A stretch of 51,442 nucleotides of DNA from an uncultured Bacteroidota bacterium (GTDB lineage Bacteria; Bacteroidota; Bacteroidia; Flavobacteriales; Flavobacteriaceae), in assembly GCA_902519955.1 (NCBI GenBank), contig CABYMF010000008.1:1-51442 (forward strand), written 5' to 3'. This document shows, piece after piece, positions 9,246-18,650 of the stretch. The position numbers were made by a program, and so were the translations under genes. Below the pieces are notes generated by a model. It was not told where the DNA came from. It was given only the letters and a program-made list of their open reading frames with translations, and searched no databases. How positions within the stretch are numbered: position 1 is the stretch's first letter; every line of letters starts with the position of its first letter.

Positions 9246-10775
9246 TTATTCCCATTCAATTGTTGCAGGAGGCTTTGAACTTATATCGTATACCACCCTA
9301 TTAATTCCTGAAACTTTATTTATTATATTATTTGATACTTGTTTTAAGAAATCATTAGGGAATTCATACCAGTCTGCAGTCATTCCATCAGTCGATACAA
9401 CTGCTCTAAGTGCAACACATCTTTCATAGGTTCTTTCATCTCCCATTACTCCTACACTCTTTACTGGTAGCAAGATTGAACCTGCTTGCCAGATTTTATC
9501 ATATAAATCCCATTCTTTCAAACCGTCTATATATATTTTGTCAGCTTCCTGTATTAACCTAATACTTTCATAATTAACCTCTCCAATAATTCTGATACCT
9601 AGTCCAGGACCTGGAAATGGATGTCTGTTTAATATATCCTTAGACATATTTAAAGAGTTTCCAATTTTTCTTACTTCGTCCTTGAATAACGTTTTTAGAG
9701 GTTCTACAACCTTTAGGTTCATTTTTTCAGGTAATCCTCCTACATTATGGTGAGACTTAATAGTAGCAGATGGACCTTTTACTGATATAGATTCAATTAC
9801 ATCAGGATAAATCGTACCTTGAACTAACCATTTAGCATCTTCAATTTTTTTTGATTCCTGTTCAAAAACCTCAACAAAAATATTACCAATAATTTTTCTT
9901 TTTTTCTCAGGATCTGAGACTCCTTTTAAAGCATTTATGAATAAATCAGAGGAATCGACTCCTTTAACATTAAGACCCATCCCTTCATATTGTTTTAACA
10001 CTTCATCAAATTCACCTTTTCTTAAAAGCCCATTATTAACAAATACACAATAGAGGTTATCACCGATGGCTTTATCTAATAAAACAGATGCAACACTTGA
10101 ATCAACACCCCCAGAAAGTCCAAGAATTACTTTATCATTCTTAAGCTTTGTTTTCAAATAATCAACAGTTCTATCAATAAATGACTCTGGGTTCCATTCC
10201 TGAATAAAGCCTAATTCTTTTATAAAAAAGTTTTCAAAAATTTTCAATCCATTCTCAGTATGGAAAACCTCTGGGTGAAATTGTAATGCATATAAGTTGT
10301 ATTCTTCAATTGAGTATGCTGCATTTGAGACAGAATTTGTACTAGCTATAACTTTTGCTCCAGATGGTAACTTTGATATTGTATCTCCGTGGCTCATCCA
10401 AACTTGATTATTTATATTGATACCTTCAAATAGAGAACAACCCTGATCAATAAAAGACAGATTTGCACGTCCATATTCTCTTGAATTTGAATTTTTAACA
10501 CTTCCGTTAAATTTTTTTGCAACTAGTTGAGCTCCATAACAGATTGCAATAACAGGCTTTGAACCCATTATCATTTTAAGATCTATATCAGGCGAATCAA
10601 TTTGATTGACTGAAAAAGGTGATCCAGATAAAACAACTGCTTTGAATTGATCCATATCACTTGGTAGGTTGTTAAAAGGTGATATTTCGCAGTAGATAAA
10701 AAGCTCTCTGATTCTTCTTGCTATGAGCTGGGTATACTGTGAACCAAAATCAATTATTAAGACTTTATTTTGCAT
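9246..10775 (-). CDS. guaA: GMP synthase (glutamine-hydrolysing)
   Basis: The enzyme converts XMP to GMP with ATP and glutamine. The glutamine amidotransferase domain carries nucleophile Cys79 (AICYGAQ) with His167 and Glu169 in LQFHPE. The ATP-pyrophosphatase domain has the PP-loop [10 protein letters not shown] near 219-227, and [16 protein letters not shown] and the C-terminal PPATIEWE close the family pattern. The ATG at 10773-10775 gives [17 protein letters not shown], the normal family N-terminus. An upstream TTG at 10779-10781 is less likely. It lies 21 bp after bshC and ends one base before the next gene. Confidence 0.97.
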   Translation of the reverse strand: MQNKVLIIDFGSQYTQLIARRIRELFIYCEISPFNNLPSDMDQFKAVVLSGSPFSVNQIDSPDIDLKMIMGSKPVIAICYGAQLVAKKFNGSVKNSNSREYGRANLSFIDQGCSLFEGININNQVWMSHGDTISKLPSGAKVIASTNSVSNAAYSIEEYNLYALQFHPEVFHTENGLKIFENFFIKELGFIQEWNPESFIDRTVDYLKTKLKNDKVILGLSGGVDSSVASVLLDKAIGDNLYCVFVNNGLLRKGEFDEVLKQYEGMGLNVKGVDSSDLFINALKGVSDPEKKRKIIGNIFVEVFEQESKKIEDAKWLVQGTIYPDVIESISVKGPSATIKSHHNVGGLPEKMNLKVVEPLKTLFKDEVRKIGNSLNMSKDILNRHPFPGPGLGIRIIGEVNYESIRLIQEADKIYIDGLKEWDLYDKIWQAGSILLPVKSVGVMGDERTYERCVALRAVVSTDGMTADWYEFPNDFLKQVSNNIINKVSGINRVVYDISSKPPATIEWE

Positions 10776-10796
10776 GGACAAAAATACAACTATATA

Positions 10797-12404
10797 TTAA
10801 TCTTCAAGATTAATAACTAATATTTTATCATCTGGAATAAGCACTTTATCAACTAAATGATCAATTAGAGCTTGTCCTTTTACAGAATAGAAATTTGCAA
10901 AGTTTAGGTGTCTTTCTTGATCTACATTATTGGGATGAAGTGATTCAAAAATTATTTTGATATTATTTATCTGTTCTTGATGATTTTTCTTCTCTGCTTT
11001 TATCAATTTCTTTTCAAGATCGTCAATACCTTTCATCTGTTTTTTTTCTTGAGCATTTAATGCTCCCTCAAAAGACTTGTTAGTTTTATTTGATAAATCT
11101 CTAAGTTTATTAAATTGATCACTTAATGTTTCCTTAATTGAATCAAAGCTTACATTAACAGTTGAAAGTTTCTTTAATTTATAATTTACTAAATCGTTAA
11201 TACTTTTGAAGAAATACTCTAATTCTACATCTGTTTTTTTAATTTTTAATGATGTCTTTTGATCAATTATAAAAGCACTAGATCTAAGTTTGAGGATTGG
11301 ATACTGTAGATTTGAATTATCAAAAAATAATTTAAGCTGCATCCAATATTTTAATTCATTTGGACCACCTACATAACAAATATTTGGTAATATTTTCTCT
11401 TGAAACAAAGGCCTCATCAATACATTTGGAGAAAATCGTTCAGGATTGGATTCAATCTGATTAATAAACTCCTGAGTTGAATATTCCTTTTCATCATCAA
11501 CTAATATTGCATTATTTTTTCTTCTGATTCTCTTTCTACCCTTTGAAGTAATCTTGAAAAAATTAATTTCAGATGGGTTTACCTGCGGTTTGTAGGATTC
11601 AATGTCTTTCTTATTTTTTTCTATTTGATTTTCTGTATCAATTTTGCATCTAGAGTCAATTATCTCATTTTTAAAATTTTCAATAAATAGCTCTTTAAAT
11701 GCTTTTTTATCAGGATCAATAATTATTAGTCCATGCTTTCCAAAAAGAGAATTAATAAATTTTAGAGTTGAGAATGATAGACTATCTTCATTAATATAAC
11801 TTTGATTTATTAATTCTTCAAGTTGGATTTTAAATTCAGCATCAATGATTTTTGATTTGTAATCATCAGTTATTCTGTTAAAGTCATTAAGTATTATTTT
11901 TCCGACTCTATTATTATATGAATCAATGTCCCATTTAATCTGCTCATTAGAAATATTTACATATGAAATTTCATCAAAATCATGATCCTCACTTGCAAGC
12001 CAAAAAATAGGTACGTAATTAAAATTTTTAATTTTTGAGTTAAGATATCTAGCCATACTTATTACTTGAGCAATTTTGTAGATAACCATTAAAGGTCCAG
12101 TAAAAAGATTTAATTGATGGCCAGTAGTAATTGTAAATGTATTCGAGTCTGTAAGGGAGTTTATATTTTTAGAAGTCTCTTTGTTTAACTTGACTTCAGA
12201 GTATTGTTTTTTCAACTGATCAACAAGAACTTTTCTATTTTCATCTGGAAAGACTTCTTTTTTATCTATGGTTTGTTTTAGAATATTTTTTTCTTCATAA
12301 AAATAATCAATAATTCCATCAAGAATTTTATCCTTTTGTATAAATTTATTAATAAGGTTGTCTCCAATAAGACTTAGATCTTTTTGGATATTTTGGCTTC
12401 TCAT
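10797..12404 (-). CDS. bshC: Bacillithiol biosynthesis cysteine-adding enzyme BshC
   Basis: BshC is the proposed last enzyme of bacillithiol synthesis, joining cysteine to glucosaminyl-malate. The 535-residue product has the family landmarks TITTGHQLNLFTGP (residues 91-104) and VPIFWLASEDHDFDE (131-145), then a C-terminal coiled-coil region rich in Lys and Glu (about 420-490) as in the known structure. No bshA or bshB is in this window. It is the first gene of a four-gene leftward operon and diverges from the secreted BNR protein gene across a 72-bp spacer. Presence of this enzyme suggests bacillithiol as the low-molecular-weight thiol. Confidence 0.93.
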   Translation of the reverse strand: MRSQNIQKDLSLIGDNLINKFIQKDKILDGIIDYFYEEKNILKQTIDKKEVFPDENRKVLVDQLKKQYSEVKLNKETSKNINSLTDSNTFTITTGHQLNLFTGPLMVIYKIAQVISMARYLNSKIKNFNYVPIFWLASEDHDFDEISYVNISNEQIKWDIDSYNNRVGKIILNDFNRITDDYKSKIIDAEFKIQLEELINQSYINEDSLSFSTLKFINSLFGKHGLIIIDPDKKAFKELFIENFKNEIIDSRCKIDTENQIEKNKKDIESYKPQVNPSEINFFKITSKGRKRIRRKNNAILVDDEKEYSTQEFINQIESNPERFSPNVLMRPLFQEKILPNICYVGGPNELKYWMQLKLFFDNSNLQYPILKLRSSAFIIDQKTSLKIKKTDVELEYFFKSINDLVNYKLKKLSTVNVSFDSIKETLSDQFNKLRDLSNKTNKSFEGALNAQEKKQMKGIDDLEKKLIKAEKKNHQEQINNIKIIFESLHPNNVDQERHLNFANFYSVKGQALIDHLVDKVLIPDDKILVINLED

Positions 12405-12476
12405 ACCTTAATTTTTGTAAATATATCTGAATTTTTGAAAATTGAATGTAACTTAGAGTAAACTAACTTAGATACC

Positions 12477-15400
12477 ATGAAAAATTTAAAATTATTTTTT
12501 GTTTTATTAATTAGTGCACCATTGTCTTATGCTCAGGAAATTGAAGAAAAGCTCGAGGAAGTAAAATATAGAAATATTGGACCATTTAGAGGAGGCAGAT
12601 CTGTTTCATCAGTCGGTGTTGTAAATGATCCTTTAACTTATTATATGGGAACTGCAGGCGGGGGTTTGTGGAAAACAACAAATGCTGGAAGCGAGTGGTT
12701 TAATATATCAGACGATTATTTTAAAACCTCTTCTGTCGGAGCAATAGCAGTTTCAGAAAGTGATAGTAGAATAATTTATGTTGGAATGGGTGAACATTCA
12801 CCAAGAGGAGTTACAACATCTTATGGAGATGGAATTTATAAGTCAACTGATGCAGGTCAAACATGGGATCATCTAGGTCTAGATAATACTCAACAAATTT
12901 CAAGAATTATAATTCATCCTGATGATAATAACATAGTTTACGTTGCTGCCCAGGGAGCAATAAATGGACCTACAAAGGAAAGAGGGGTTTATAAGTCAAT
13001 TGACGGTGGAAAAACTTGGAAGAATGTTTTGTTTGTTAATGAGTTAAGTGGAGCATCAGAAATATCAATTGATATTAATAATCCCAAAGTATTGTATGCA
13101 ACTATGTGGGAACATCAAAGACTTCCATGGAAAGTTATCTCTGGAGGTGAGGGAAGTGGGGTCTACAAGTCAACTGATGGTGGTGAAAATTGGTTCAAAA
13201 TAGAAAATGGTCTCCCTGATGAATTAGGTAAATTAGCAATCTCCGTATCAAGAGCTAATTCTAATAAAGTCTATTTATTAGCAGAGAGTGATACTAACAA
13301 AAGACTAGGTGGACTATTTGTATCTAATAATGCAGGTGAAAGCTGGTCAAGAGTCAGCAAATTTGCAGAGTTGACATCCAGGGCTTGGTATTACATTGAG
13401 GTGTTTGCAGATCCCAATGATGAGAATACTGTCTATGTATTAAGTGCAAGAGCTTTTAGATCAATTGACGGAGGTAAATCATGGGAAAGAATCTACAGTG
13501 GACATAGTGATTATCATGACCTTTGGATTAACCCAAATAATTCAAAAAATATGATTATGTCTGATGATGGTGGTGGTGAAATCACATTTGATAATGGTAG
13601 CTCGTGGTCAAGTATAGATATTATGCCTACAGCTCAGTTCTACAGGGTTAATGTAGATAACCTATTTCCTTACAATTTATATGGTGGTCAGCAGGATAAC
13701 TCGACAGTTAGAATAGCTAGTATTGGTTCTGGTGGTGGTATCTCAGAAAGAGATTGGTCATCTACAGCAGGTGGAGAAAGTGCCTTTTTAGCTTTTGATC
13801 CTGATAATCCTCAATTAGTTATGGGTGGTAGTTACTTAGGAAGTGTAAATATTTACGATACAAAAGCCAAAGCAAGAAAAAAAGTAATGATTGAGCCAAT
13901 AAACTATATAGGGAAAGCATCTAGAGATATGAAATACAGATTTAATTGGAATGCACCTATTATTTGGTCTCAGCACGAACCAAATACGTTTTATCATGCT
14001 GCTCAGCATCTATTTAAAACAAAAGATTTGGGTAAATCATGGGAAATTGTATCACCTGATTTAACTAGAGATGAAGATGAAAAACAAGGAAACGGTGGAG
14101 GACCATACACAAATGAGGCAGTTGGAGCAGAAAATTATGGGACAATAAGTTATGTAATTGAATCTCAACATGAACCTAATACTATTTATACTGGTTCAGA
14201 CGATGGACTAGTTCATATAACGAAAGATGGAGGAAAAACATGGAACAATATCACGCCTAAAGGCTTGGAGGAAACCATTATTAATGCAATTGATATCTCA
14301 CCTCATGAAAAGGGAACAGTATATATAGCTACTACTAGATATAAGTTTAATGATAAGTCTCCTGGATTATATAAATCAACTAATTATGGTAAATCATGGA
14401 AAGAAATTACTGGTAACATACCATATGGTGCATATACAAGAGTAGTAAGAGAAGATGAAAAAAGAAAGGGTTTATTAATCGCAGGTACTGAATTAGGTGT
14501 TTACATTTCTTTTAACGATGGAAAGAATTGGGAAAGATTCAACCTTAACATGCCAGTTCTAGCTATTACAGATCTTATGATAAGGCATGATGATCTAATT
14601 GTTGCGACTCAGGGGAGATCATTTTGGATTTTAGATGATATGGGATTAATAAGGCAAATGGATAATTCCCAGGAAACCAAACTTTATCAACCTGAAAACT
14701 CAACTATTGGTAATTGGTACAGTCAACTAAACTCAAATTATTCAGATGGCACATCAACATTCACAGGTGTTAATCCTGCTAATGGGGTTGTTATTTATTA
14801 TAATTTAAGCAAAGATGATATTGATAAGAAGATAACAATAAAGATTTTTGACAAAGACAATAATCTTGTAAGAGAAATAGATAATCAATATGATAATGAG
14901 TTCATTACATATAACGGGGGTCCTTCGAGAGAACCTGTTTTATCAAGCAAAAGTGGTATAAATAGATTTGTCTGGAATGCAAGACATAAATCACTCAGCG
15001 GGGTTCCATATGCTTATATTGAAGGAAGATTTAGTGGTCATAAAGCAATACCTGGAATGTATAGAATGACTCTTGAGGTAGGAGAAAAAGTATTTACTTC
15101 AAATTTTGAAATTCTTAAAAATCCGAATTTTAATGTTTCAGATAAAGACTATGCCGAGTTTGACAAATATACCGCTCATATGGAAAAGAACTTTAATATA
15201 ATGGCTGATTACATTAATAGTAACAAAAAATTAATTGATAAACTGAAAAATCTTCTTAGTGATATTGAAGATTCAACAATTAAAAACGATGGTCAAATAT
15301 TATTAAACAAAATGGATAGCTGGGATAAAAAAATGATGCAAAGAAAGTCCTTAGCTTATGATGATGTTGAAAACTTTCCAAATAAATTTTTAGCAGATTA

Positions 15401-15584
15401 TTTATTTATACTTGATGAAATTAAGGGTGATATTCCAAATGTTAGTGAGGGAATTTTAAAATCTTTAGAGTCTCTTGATAAAAAATGGGATTCATTAAAA
15501 GAAGAAATTGATAATATCAATGAAAATGATATACCAAATTTTAACAATGAATTGTGGAAATCAGGTGTTGGAGCATTGAATTAA
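12477..15584 (+). CDS. Secreted BNR/VPS10-like beta-propeller protein
   Basis: The 1035-residue product has a signal peptide ([20 protein letters not shown]). Repeated BNR/Asp-box motifs of the form S-x-D-G-G-x-x-W follow through about residue 690, for example [36 protein letters not shown] and [10 protein letters not shown]. The blades fit the sortilin/VPS10 type of beta-propeller. The last 350 residues are a beta-rich domain, then a helical charged tail. Databases often call such Bacteroidota proteins glycosyl hydrolases, but I see no proof of catalysis; a surface or periplasmic binding role is equally possible. No T9SS C-terminal sorting domain is evident. It stands alone, divergent from bshC. 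Confidence 0.85.
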   Translation: MKNLKLFFVLLISAPLSYAQEIEEKLEEVKYRNIGPFRGGRSVSSVGVVNDPLTYYMGTAGGGLWKTTNAGSEWFNISDDYFKTSSVGAIAVSESDSRIIYVGMGEHSPRGVTTSYGDGIYKSTDAGQTWDHLGLDNTQQISRIIIHPDDNNIVYVAAQGAINGPTKERGVYKSIDGGKTWKNVLFVNELSGASEISIDINNPKVLYATMWEHQRLPWKVISGGEGSGVYKSTDGGENWFKIENGLPDELGKLAISVSRANSNKVYLLAESDTNKRLGGLFVSNNAGESWSRVSKFAELTSRAWYYIEVFADPNDENTVYVLSARAFRSIDGGKSWERIYSGHSDYHDLWINPNNSKNMIMSDDGGGEITFDNGSSWSSIDIMPTAQFYRVNVDNLFPYNLYGGQQDNSTVRIASIGSGGGISERDWSSTAGGESAFLAFDPDNPQLVMGGSYLGSVNIYDTKAKARKKVMIEPINYIGKASRDMKYRFNWNAPIIWSQHEPNTFYHAAQHLFKTKDLGKSWEIVSPDLTRDEDEKQGNGGGPYTNEAVGAENYGTISYVIESQHEPNTIYTGSDDGLVHITKDGGKTWNNITPKGLEETIINAIDISPHEKGTVYIATTRYKFNDKSPGLYKSTNYGKSWKEITGNIPYGAYTRVVREDEKRKGLLIAGTELGVYISFNDGKNWERFNLNMPVLAITDLMIRHDDLIVATQGRSFWILDDMGLIRQMDNSQETKLYQPENSTIGNWYSQLNSNYSDGTSTFTGVNPANGVVIYYNLSKDDIDKKITIKIFDKDNNLVREIDNQYDNEFITYNGGPSREPVLSSKSGINRFVWNARHKSLSGVPYAYIEGRFSGHKAIPGMYRMTLEVGEKVFTSNFEILKNPNFNVSDKDYAEFDKYTAHMEKNFNIMADYINSNKKLIDKLKNLLSDIEDSTIKNDGQILLNKMDSWDKKMMQRKSLAYDDVENFPNKFLADYLFILDEIKGDIPNVSEGILKSLESLDKKWDSLKEEIDNINENDIPNFNNELWKSGVGALN

Positions 15585-15686
15585 ACAACATAAATCTCGT
15601 TACTTTCTGTATTGAAAAATAGATAAATGCTTGATAAAAAATGATTTATACTAATCTACGAATTATCTGGTTAGTGAGTTCTGGAT

Positions 15687-15905
15687 TTAGAAAAAGTCAA
15701 AATAACCATTTACCCATAAATAATAACCCATAAACAACCCGATAATAATACCAATTATAGAGCCAATTATTTTTCCTCTTTTAATATTAATTTCTTTGCT
15801 CTCTAACATCAAATCTTTTGGAATTAAGGGATGTATTATTGACACCAATATTGCAAAAACACCAAGTAAAATGCAAAATATAAAAATGTAATCAATGGTT
15901 TCCAT
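15687..15905 (-). CDS. Small membrane protein of unknown function
   Basis: The 72-residue product has two hydrophobic segments, about residues 6-26 (FIFCILLGVFAILVSIIHPL) and 45-66 (GKIIGSIIGIIIGLFMGYYL). They are separated by a charged loop (KDLMLESKEINIKRGK). I do not recognise a family. It starts from ATG with no obvious ribosome-binding site, as usual here, and no strong promoter motif was seen. It sits between two transcription units, convergent with the BNR gene and 66 bp from the repeat tail of the DUF4295 gene. Confidence 0.65.
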   Translation of the reverse strand: METIDYIFIFCILLGVFAILVSIIHPLIPKDLMLESKEINIKRGKIIGSIIGIIIGLFMGYYLWVNGYFDFF

Positions 15906-15971
15906 ATCTCTAAATTACTAATAGAAACAGTACTTAACAAGAAGAGATTCTAAAGTGGTGGGGAGACTGAA

Positions 15972-16313
15972 TTATTCAGATTTTTCCTCTGCAGCTGGCT
16001 CCTCAGCTTTTGCTTCCTCTGCAGCTGGCTCCTCAGCTTTTGCTTCCTCTGCAGCTGGCTCCTCAGCTTTTGCTTCCTCTGCAGCTGGCTCCTCAGCCTT
16101 TGCTTCCTCTGCAGCTGGCTCCTCAGCCTTTGGCTTAGGTGGTTCTTCTTTCTTTACAATTGGCTTACCAGCTAACCAGTCATTGACAAGATCTTGTGGA
16201 AGAATTCTTTCCTCAAATGAATAGCTATCAGAACCATTTTTTTTGATCATTCTAATTGCTTTTGCAAGTTTTTTTGAGCCAGTTTGTAAACTAGCAACAG
16301 CTTTTTTTGCCAT
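15972..16313 (-). CDS. DUF4295 ribosome-associated protein with repeat acidic tail
   Basis: The first 50 residues (MAKKAVASLQTGSKKLAKAI, then RMIKKNGSDSYSFEERILP) match DUF4295, a short basic family found after rpmB-rpmG in Bacteroidota. The location, 1 bp after rpmG, supports a ribosomal role. I recall extra large-subunit proteins being described in a Flavobacterium ribosome structure, but cannot confirm this is one. Unlike ordinary ~50-residue members, this protein is 113 residues. After the KPIVKKEEPPKPK linker come five copies of a ten-residue unit AEEPAAEEAK, the last ending in KSE. The tail is very acidic on an otherwise basic protein. It is encoded by a near-perfect 30-bp tandem repeat. 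Confidence 0.88.
   Translation of the reverse strand: MAKKAVASLQTGSKKLAKAIRMIKKNGSDSYSFEERILPQDLVNDWLAGKPIVKKEEPPKPKAEEPAAEEAKAEEPAAEEAKAEEPAAEEAKAEEPAAEEAKAEEPAAEEKSE
15991..16132. repeat. 30-bp tandem repeat, four full copies plus a partial fifth
   Basis: The unit gcagctggctcctcagcttt followed by tgcttcctct starts at 15991, 16021, 16051 and 16081. A fifth copy from 16111 diverges after about 22 bases. The first three copies are identical; the fourth differs by one T to C change. The unit is clearly richer in G+C than the surrounding DNA. It is in frame with the DUF4295 gene and gains or losses of a unit would add or remove ten residues without a frameshift. Confidence 0.95.
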
Positions 16314-16314
16314 C

Positions 16315-16497
16315 TTATTTTATTTCTTTGTGAACAGTCATTTTCTTCAGAATAGGATTGAATTTCTTAATTTCTAATCTATCTGGAGAATTTTTTTTAT
16401 TCTTAGTTGTTATATATCTAGAAGTACCTGGCTTTCCTGAGTCTTTATGCTCAGTACACTCCAAAATTACTTGAACTCTATTACCTTTTTTTGCCAT
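16315..16497 (-). CDS. rpmG: 50S ribosomal protein L33
   Basis: L33 is a small protein of the large subunit near the exit site. The 60-residue product ([20 protein letters not shown]) shows the family core with [12 protein letters not shown] and the ending [10 protein letters not shown]. Only one cysteine is present where zinc-binding L33 forms have four, so this is the zinc-free (C-) type. It lies 1 bp after rpmB and 1 bp before the DUF4295 gene. Confidence 0.95.
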   Translation of the reverse strand: MAKKGNRVQVILECTEHKDSGKPGTSRYITTKNKKNSPDRLEIKKFNPILKKMTVHKEIK

Positions 16498-16498
16498 T

Positions 16499-16735
16499 TT
16501 ACTTAATTAAACCTTGTTTTCTAGCTTCTTTTAAAACTTCCGAAATACCTTTTTTATTAATAGTTTTCAAAGCAGATGCTGAAACCTTAAGAGTAACCCA
16601 TTTATTCTCTTCAGGAATGAAGAAACGCTTCTTAATGAGATTTACATCAAATCTTCTTTTTGTCCTATTCAATGACTTAGAAACATTGTTTCCAAACATG
16701 ACTTTTTTTCCAGTAATTTCACAAGTCTTAGACAT
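16499..16735 (-). CDS. rpmB: 50S ribosomal protein L28
   Basis: The 78-residue product begins [20 protein letters not shown] and contains [19 protein letters not shown], the normal L28 pattern. It is the first gene of rpmB-rpmG-DUF4295. A TAGTTTTG element 25 bp upstream is the probable promoter. Confidence 0.95.
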   Translation of the reverse strand: MSKTCEITGKKVMFGNNVSKSLNRTKRRFDVNLIKKRFFIPEENKWVTLKVSASALKTINKKGISEVLKEARKQGLIK

Positions 16736-16759
16736 AACGCACTAATTTTTTGTAACGTG

Positions 16760-16767
16760 CAAAACTA
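16760..16767 (-). promoter_or_regulatory. Candidate -7 promoter element for rpmB-rpmG-DUF4295
   Basis: The minus strand reads TAGTTTTG followed by CACG. It fits TAnnTTTG and shares the TTTGCACG extension with the rpsL promoter. The predicted leader is about 21 nt. Confidence 0.55.
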
Positions 16768-16796
16768 ATGTATTTAAGTTTAATAAAAAAATAATT

Positions 16797-17264
16797 TTAT
16801 TGCTTAATAATTTTATCGAAAAAAAGCTGAAAAGAGCTTTTTGTTGCTTCTATAATGAAGTCTTCTCTATTGCAATTAAAATGAAATTTCTGACAGAAAA
16901 TCTCATTATTAGATAAAATAGCAATAAAGCAGTCACCTAGATTTGTTCCAGGTGAGTCAACAGAGGGTCCAGCATTACCAGTAATTGCTATTGAATAATC
17001 AGTGTTGAATTTTTCTTTTACACTCTCAGCCATTTTAACTGTAATTTCTTGACTTACCGTAGAATAATTATCCAATTCACTTTCACTAATTTGAAGAATA
17101 TTTTTTTTAGAGTATCTAGTATAAGAAACAATTGAACCAATAAAGATTTTAGACGCACCTGGTATTTTAGATATAGATGATGATAAATTTCCACCAGTAC
17201 AACTTTCAGCAAAAGAAATTGTTTTGTTGTTAGAATTTAAATAATCAAATACCTTCTCAATCAT
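16797..17264 (-). CDS. CinA C-terminal domain protein (NMN deamidase type)
   Basis: The 155-residue product is a stand-alone version of the C-terminal domain of CinA. In other bacteria this domain removes the amide from nicotinamide mononucleotide (PncC activity) in NAD recycling. The motifs SFAESCTGGNLSSSISKIPG (about 17-36), VSYTRYSKKN, and AITGNAGPSVDSPGTNLG are family marks. The N-terminal molybdopterin-binding-like half is absent, which is common. It is last in the E2-exonuclease-FAH-CinA operon, 1 bp after the FAH gene. Confidence 0.88.
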   Translation of the reverse strand: MIEKVFDYLNSNNKTISFAESCTGGNLSSSISKIPGASKIFIGSIVSYTRYSKKNILQISESELDNYSTVSQEITVKMAESVKEKFNTDYSIAITGNAGPSVDSPGTNLGDCFIAILSNNEIFCQKFHFNCNREDFIIEATKSSFQLFFDKIIKQ

Positions 17265-17265
17265 T

Positions 17266-17877
17266 TTATTTTACTTTAAGTGTAAACATTTTGTCTTTCG
17301 TTATGAATCCTTCAAGGATATCTCCACTCTCAACTCTCGACACTCCAGATGGTGTTCCTGTAAAAATTAGATCCCCAATTTTCAATGTAAAATATTGAGA
17401 GACATAAGATATTAGTTCATCTATTTTCCATAACATTTCAGATGAACAACCTGACTGAACTAATTCATTATTTTTTTTAAGACTAAATTTTATAGATAAT
17501 AAATCCTCTAAATCATTTTTATTAACAAATTTGCCTACCATACATGAGTTATCAAAAGCTTTTGACTTTTCCCAGGGATGACCTTTCTCTTTTAAGTTAT
17601 TTTGAATATCCCTAGCTGTGAAATCAATTCCTAGTCCTATCTCATCATAATACTTATGAGAAAAAGAATTATCTATATGTTTCCCTACCTTATTAATTTT
17701 AACAACTAATTCAACTTCATGATGAATATCATCTGAAAAAGATGGTATAATAAAGTTTTGATTTTTTGCAATTACTGCAGAATCTGGTTTTAAAAAAACT
17801 ACAGGATCTTTAGGCTTTTGATTAGACAATTCCTTTATATGATCAATGTAATTTCTACCTATACAAATAATTTTCAC
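17266..17877 (-). CDS. Fumarylacetoacetate hydrolase family protein
   Basis: The 203-residue product matches the short FAH family (YcgM/FAHD1 type), which splits acylpyruvates or decarboxylates oxaloacetate with a bound divalent metal. Visible motifs are KIICIGRNYIDHIKEL at the start, PVVFLKPDSAV, the metal-site HHEVELVVKI near residue 58 and GDLIFTGTPSGVSRVESGD near the end. The exact substrate cannot be read from sequence. It is 4 bp after the exonuclease gene and 1 bp before the CinA-like gene. Confidence 0.87.
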   Translation of the reverse strand: MKIICIGRNYIDHIKELSNQKPKDPVVFLKPDSAVIAKNQNFIIPSFSDDIHHEVELVVKINKVGKHIDNSFSHKYYDEIGLGIDFTARDIQNNLKEKGHPWEKSKAFDNSCMVGKFVNKNDLEDLLSIKFSLKKNNELVQSGCSSEMLWKIDELISYVSQYFTLKIGDLIFTGTPSGVSRVESGDILEGFITKDKMFTLKVK

Positions 17878-17881
17878 CTTA

Positions 17882-18649
17882 CTAATCGTTGATTAAACTT
17901 AATTTTAATTTTGTAAAAATCATCTTGGTATATTCAGGAAAATCTCCTTTCATTATCCAAGAATAATAACCTTTATCAGATTTAAACACATCTGTTACCT
18001 TCTGACCAGTATATTTTCCAAAGGCAAATATTGCATCATTATCCGAATCAATTCTAATTTTACCTGCAAAATCAAGGTTATTATTTCTTTTCGTGTATTC
18101 ACACAAAAAATCCATATTTGGTTCTAAATCATCATATCTGTCTAATTGTGCTTTAAATACTTCATATGTTGCAATTGTATCATCAAGAGCAGAGTGGGCA
18201 TTCTCTAAGTCTTTATTACAGTAAAATTTTAAAGCTGCTGATAGGTTCCTAGGTTCCTTTTTATGATAAATTACTTGACTATCTATCATTCTAATTCGAG
18301 AAAAATCAAAATCAATATCTGCTCTAATTAACTCTTCAACTAAGATTGGAATGTCAAACTTGATTGCGTTGAATCCAGCTAGGTCACAACCCTTTATAAA
18401 TTGATAAATTTCATTTGAATAATGAGCAAAATTTGGTTCTTTCTCTACCATCTGATTTGAAATTCCGTGTACTTGTATTGCCTGAGGAGAGATATCCATT
18501 TCAGGATTAATTCTCCATACCTTTTGAGACTCTTGATTATTGGTATCTACTCTCAGAATGGCAATTTCAACAATCCTATCTTTGCCAACCTTAGCACCAG
18601 TTGTTTCAAGATCGAAAAAGCAAATTGGTCTATCTAGCTTGACTCTCAT
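17882..18649 (-). CDS. DnaQ-like 3'-5' exonuclease
   Basis: The 255-residue product has a DEDDh exonuclease fold. Exo I is FFDLETTGAKVGKDRIVEIA near residues 11-30, Exo II is in AGFNAIKFDIPIL, and Exo III has HSALDDTIATYEVF near 156-169. A C-terminal module (about 205-250) with FAFGKYTGQKVTDVFKSDKG resembles the small DUF3820-type domain often added to Bacteroidota exonucleases. It could proofread or trim DNA; it is separate from any polymerase. The gene lies 1 bp after the E2 gene, an operon link that does not suggest a shared pathway. Confidence 0.9.
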   Translation of the reverse strand: MRVKLDRPICFFDLETTGAKVGKDRIVEIAILRVDTNNQESQKVWRINPEMDISPQAIQVHGISNQMVEKEPNFAHYSNEIYQFIKGCDLAGFNAIKFDIPILVEELIRADIDFDFSRIRMIDSQVIYHKKEPRNLSAALKFYCNKDLENAHSALDDTIATYEVFKAQLDRYDDLEPNMDFLCEYTKRNNNLDFAGKIRIDSDNDAIFAFGKYTGQKVTDVFKSDKGYYSWIMKGDFPEYTKMIFTKLKLSLIND

Positions 18650-18650
18650 A

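Noticed and set aside
15585-15686. Possible small gene or terminator after the BNR protein
   Set aside because: The 102-bp gap has no frame of useful length and no clear hairpin with a T-run.
15955-16224. Plus-strand frame of 89 codons with Ser/Ala repeats
   Set aside because: It is the mirror of the 30-bp repeat in the DUF4295 gene, whose conserved N-terminus and operon position show the minus strand is the coding one.
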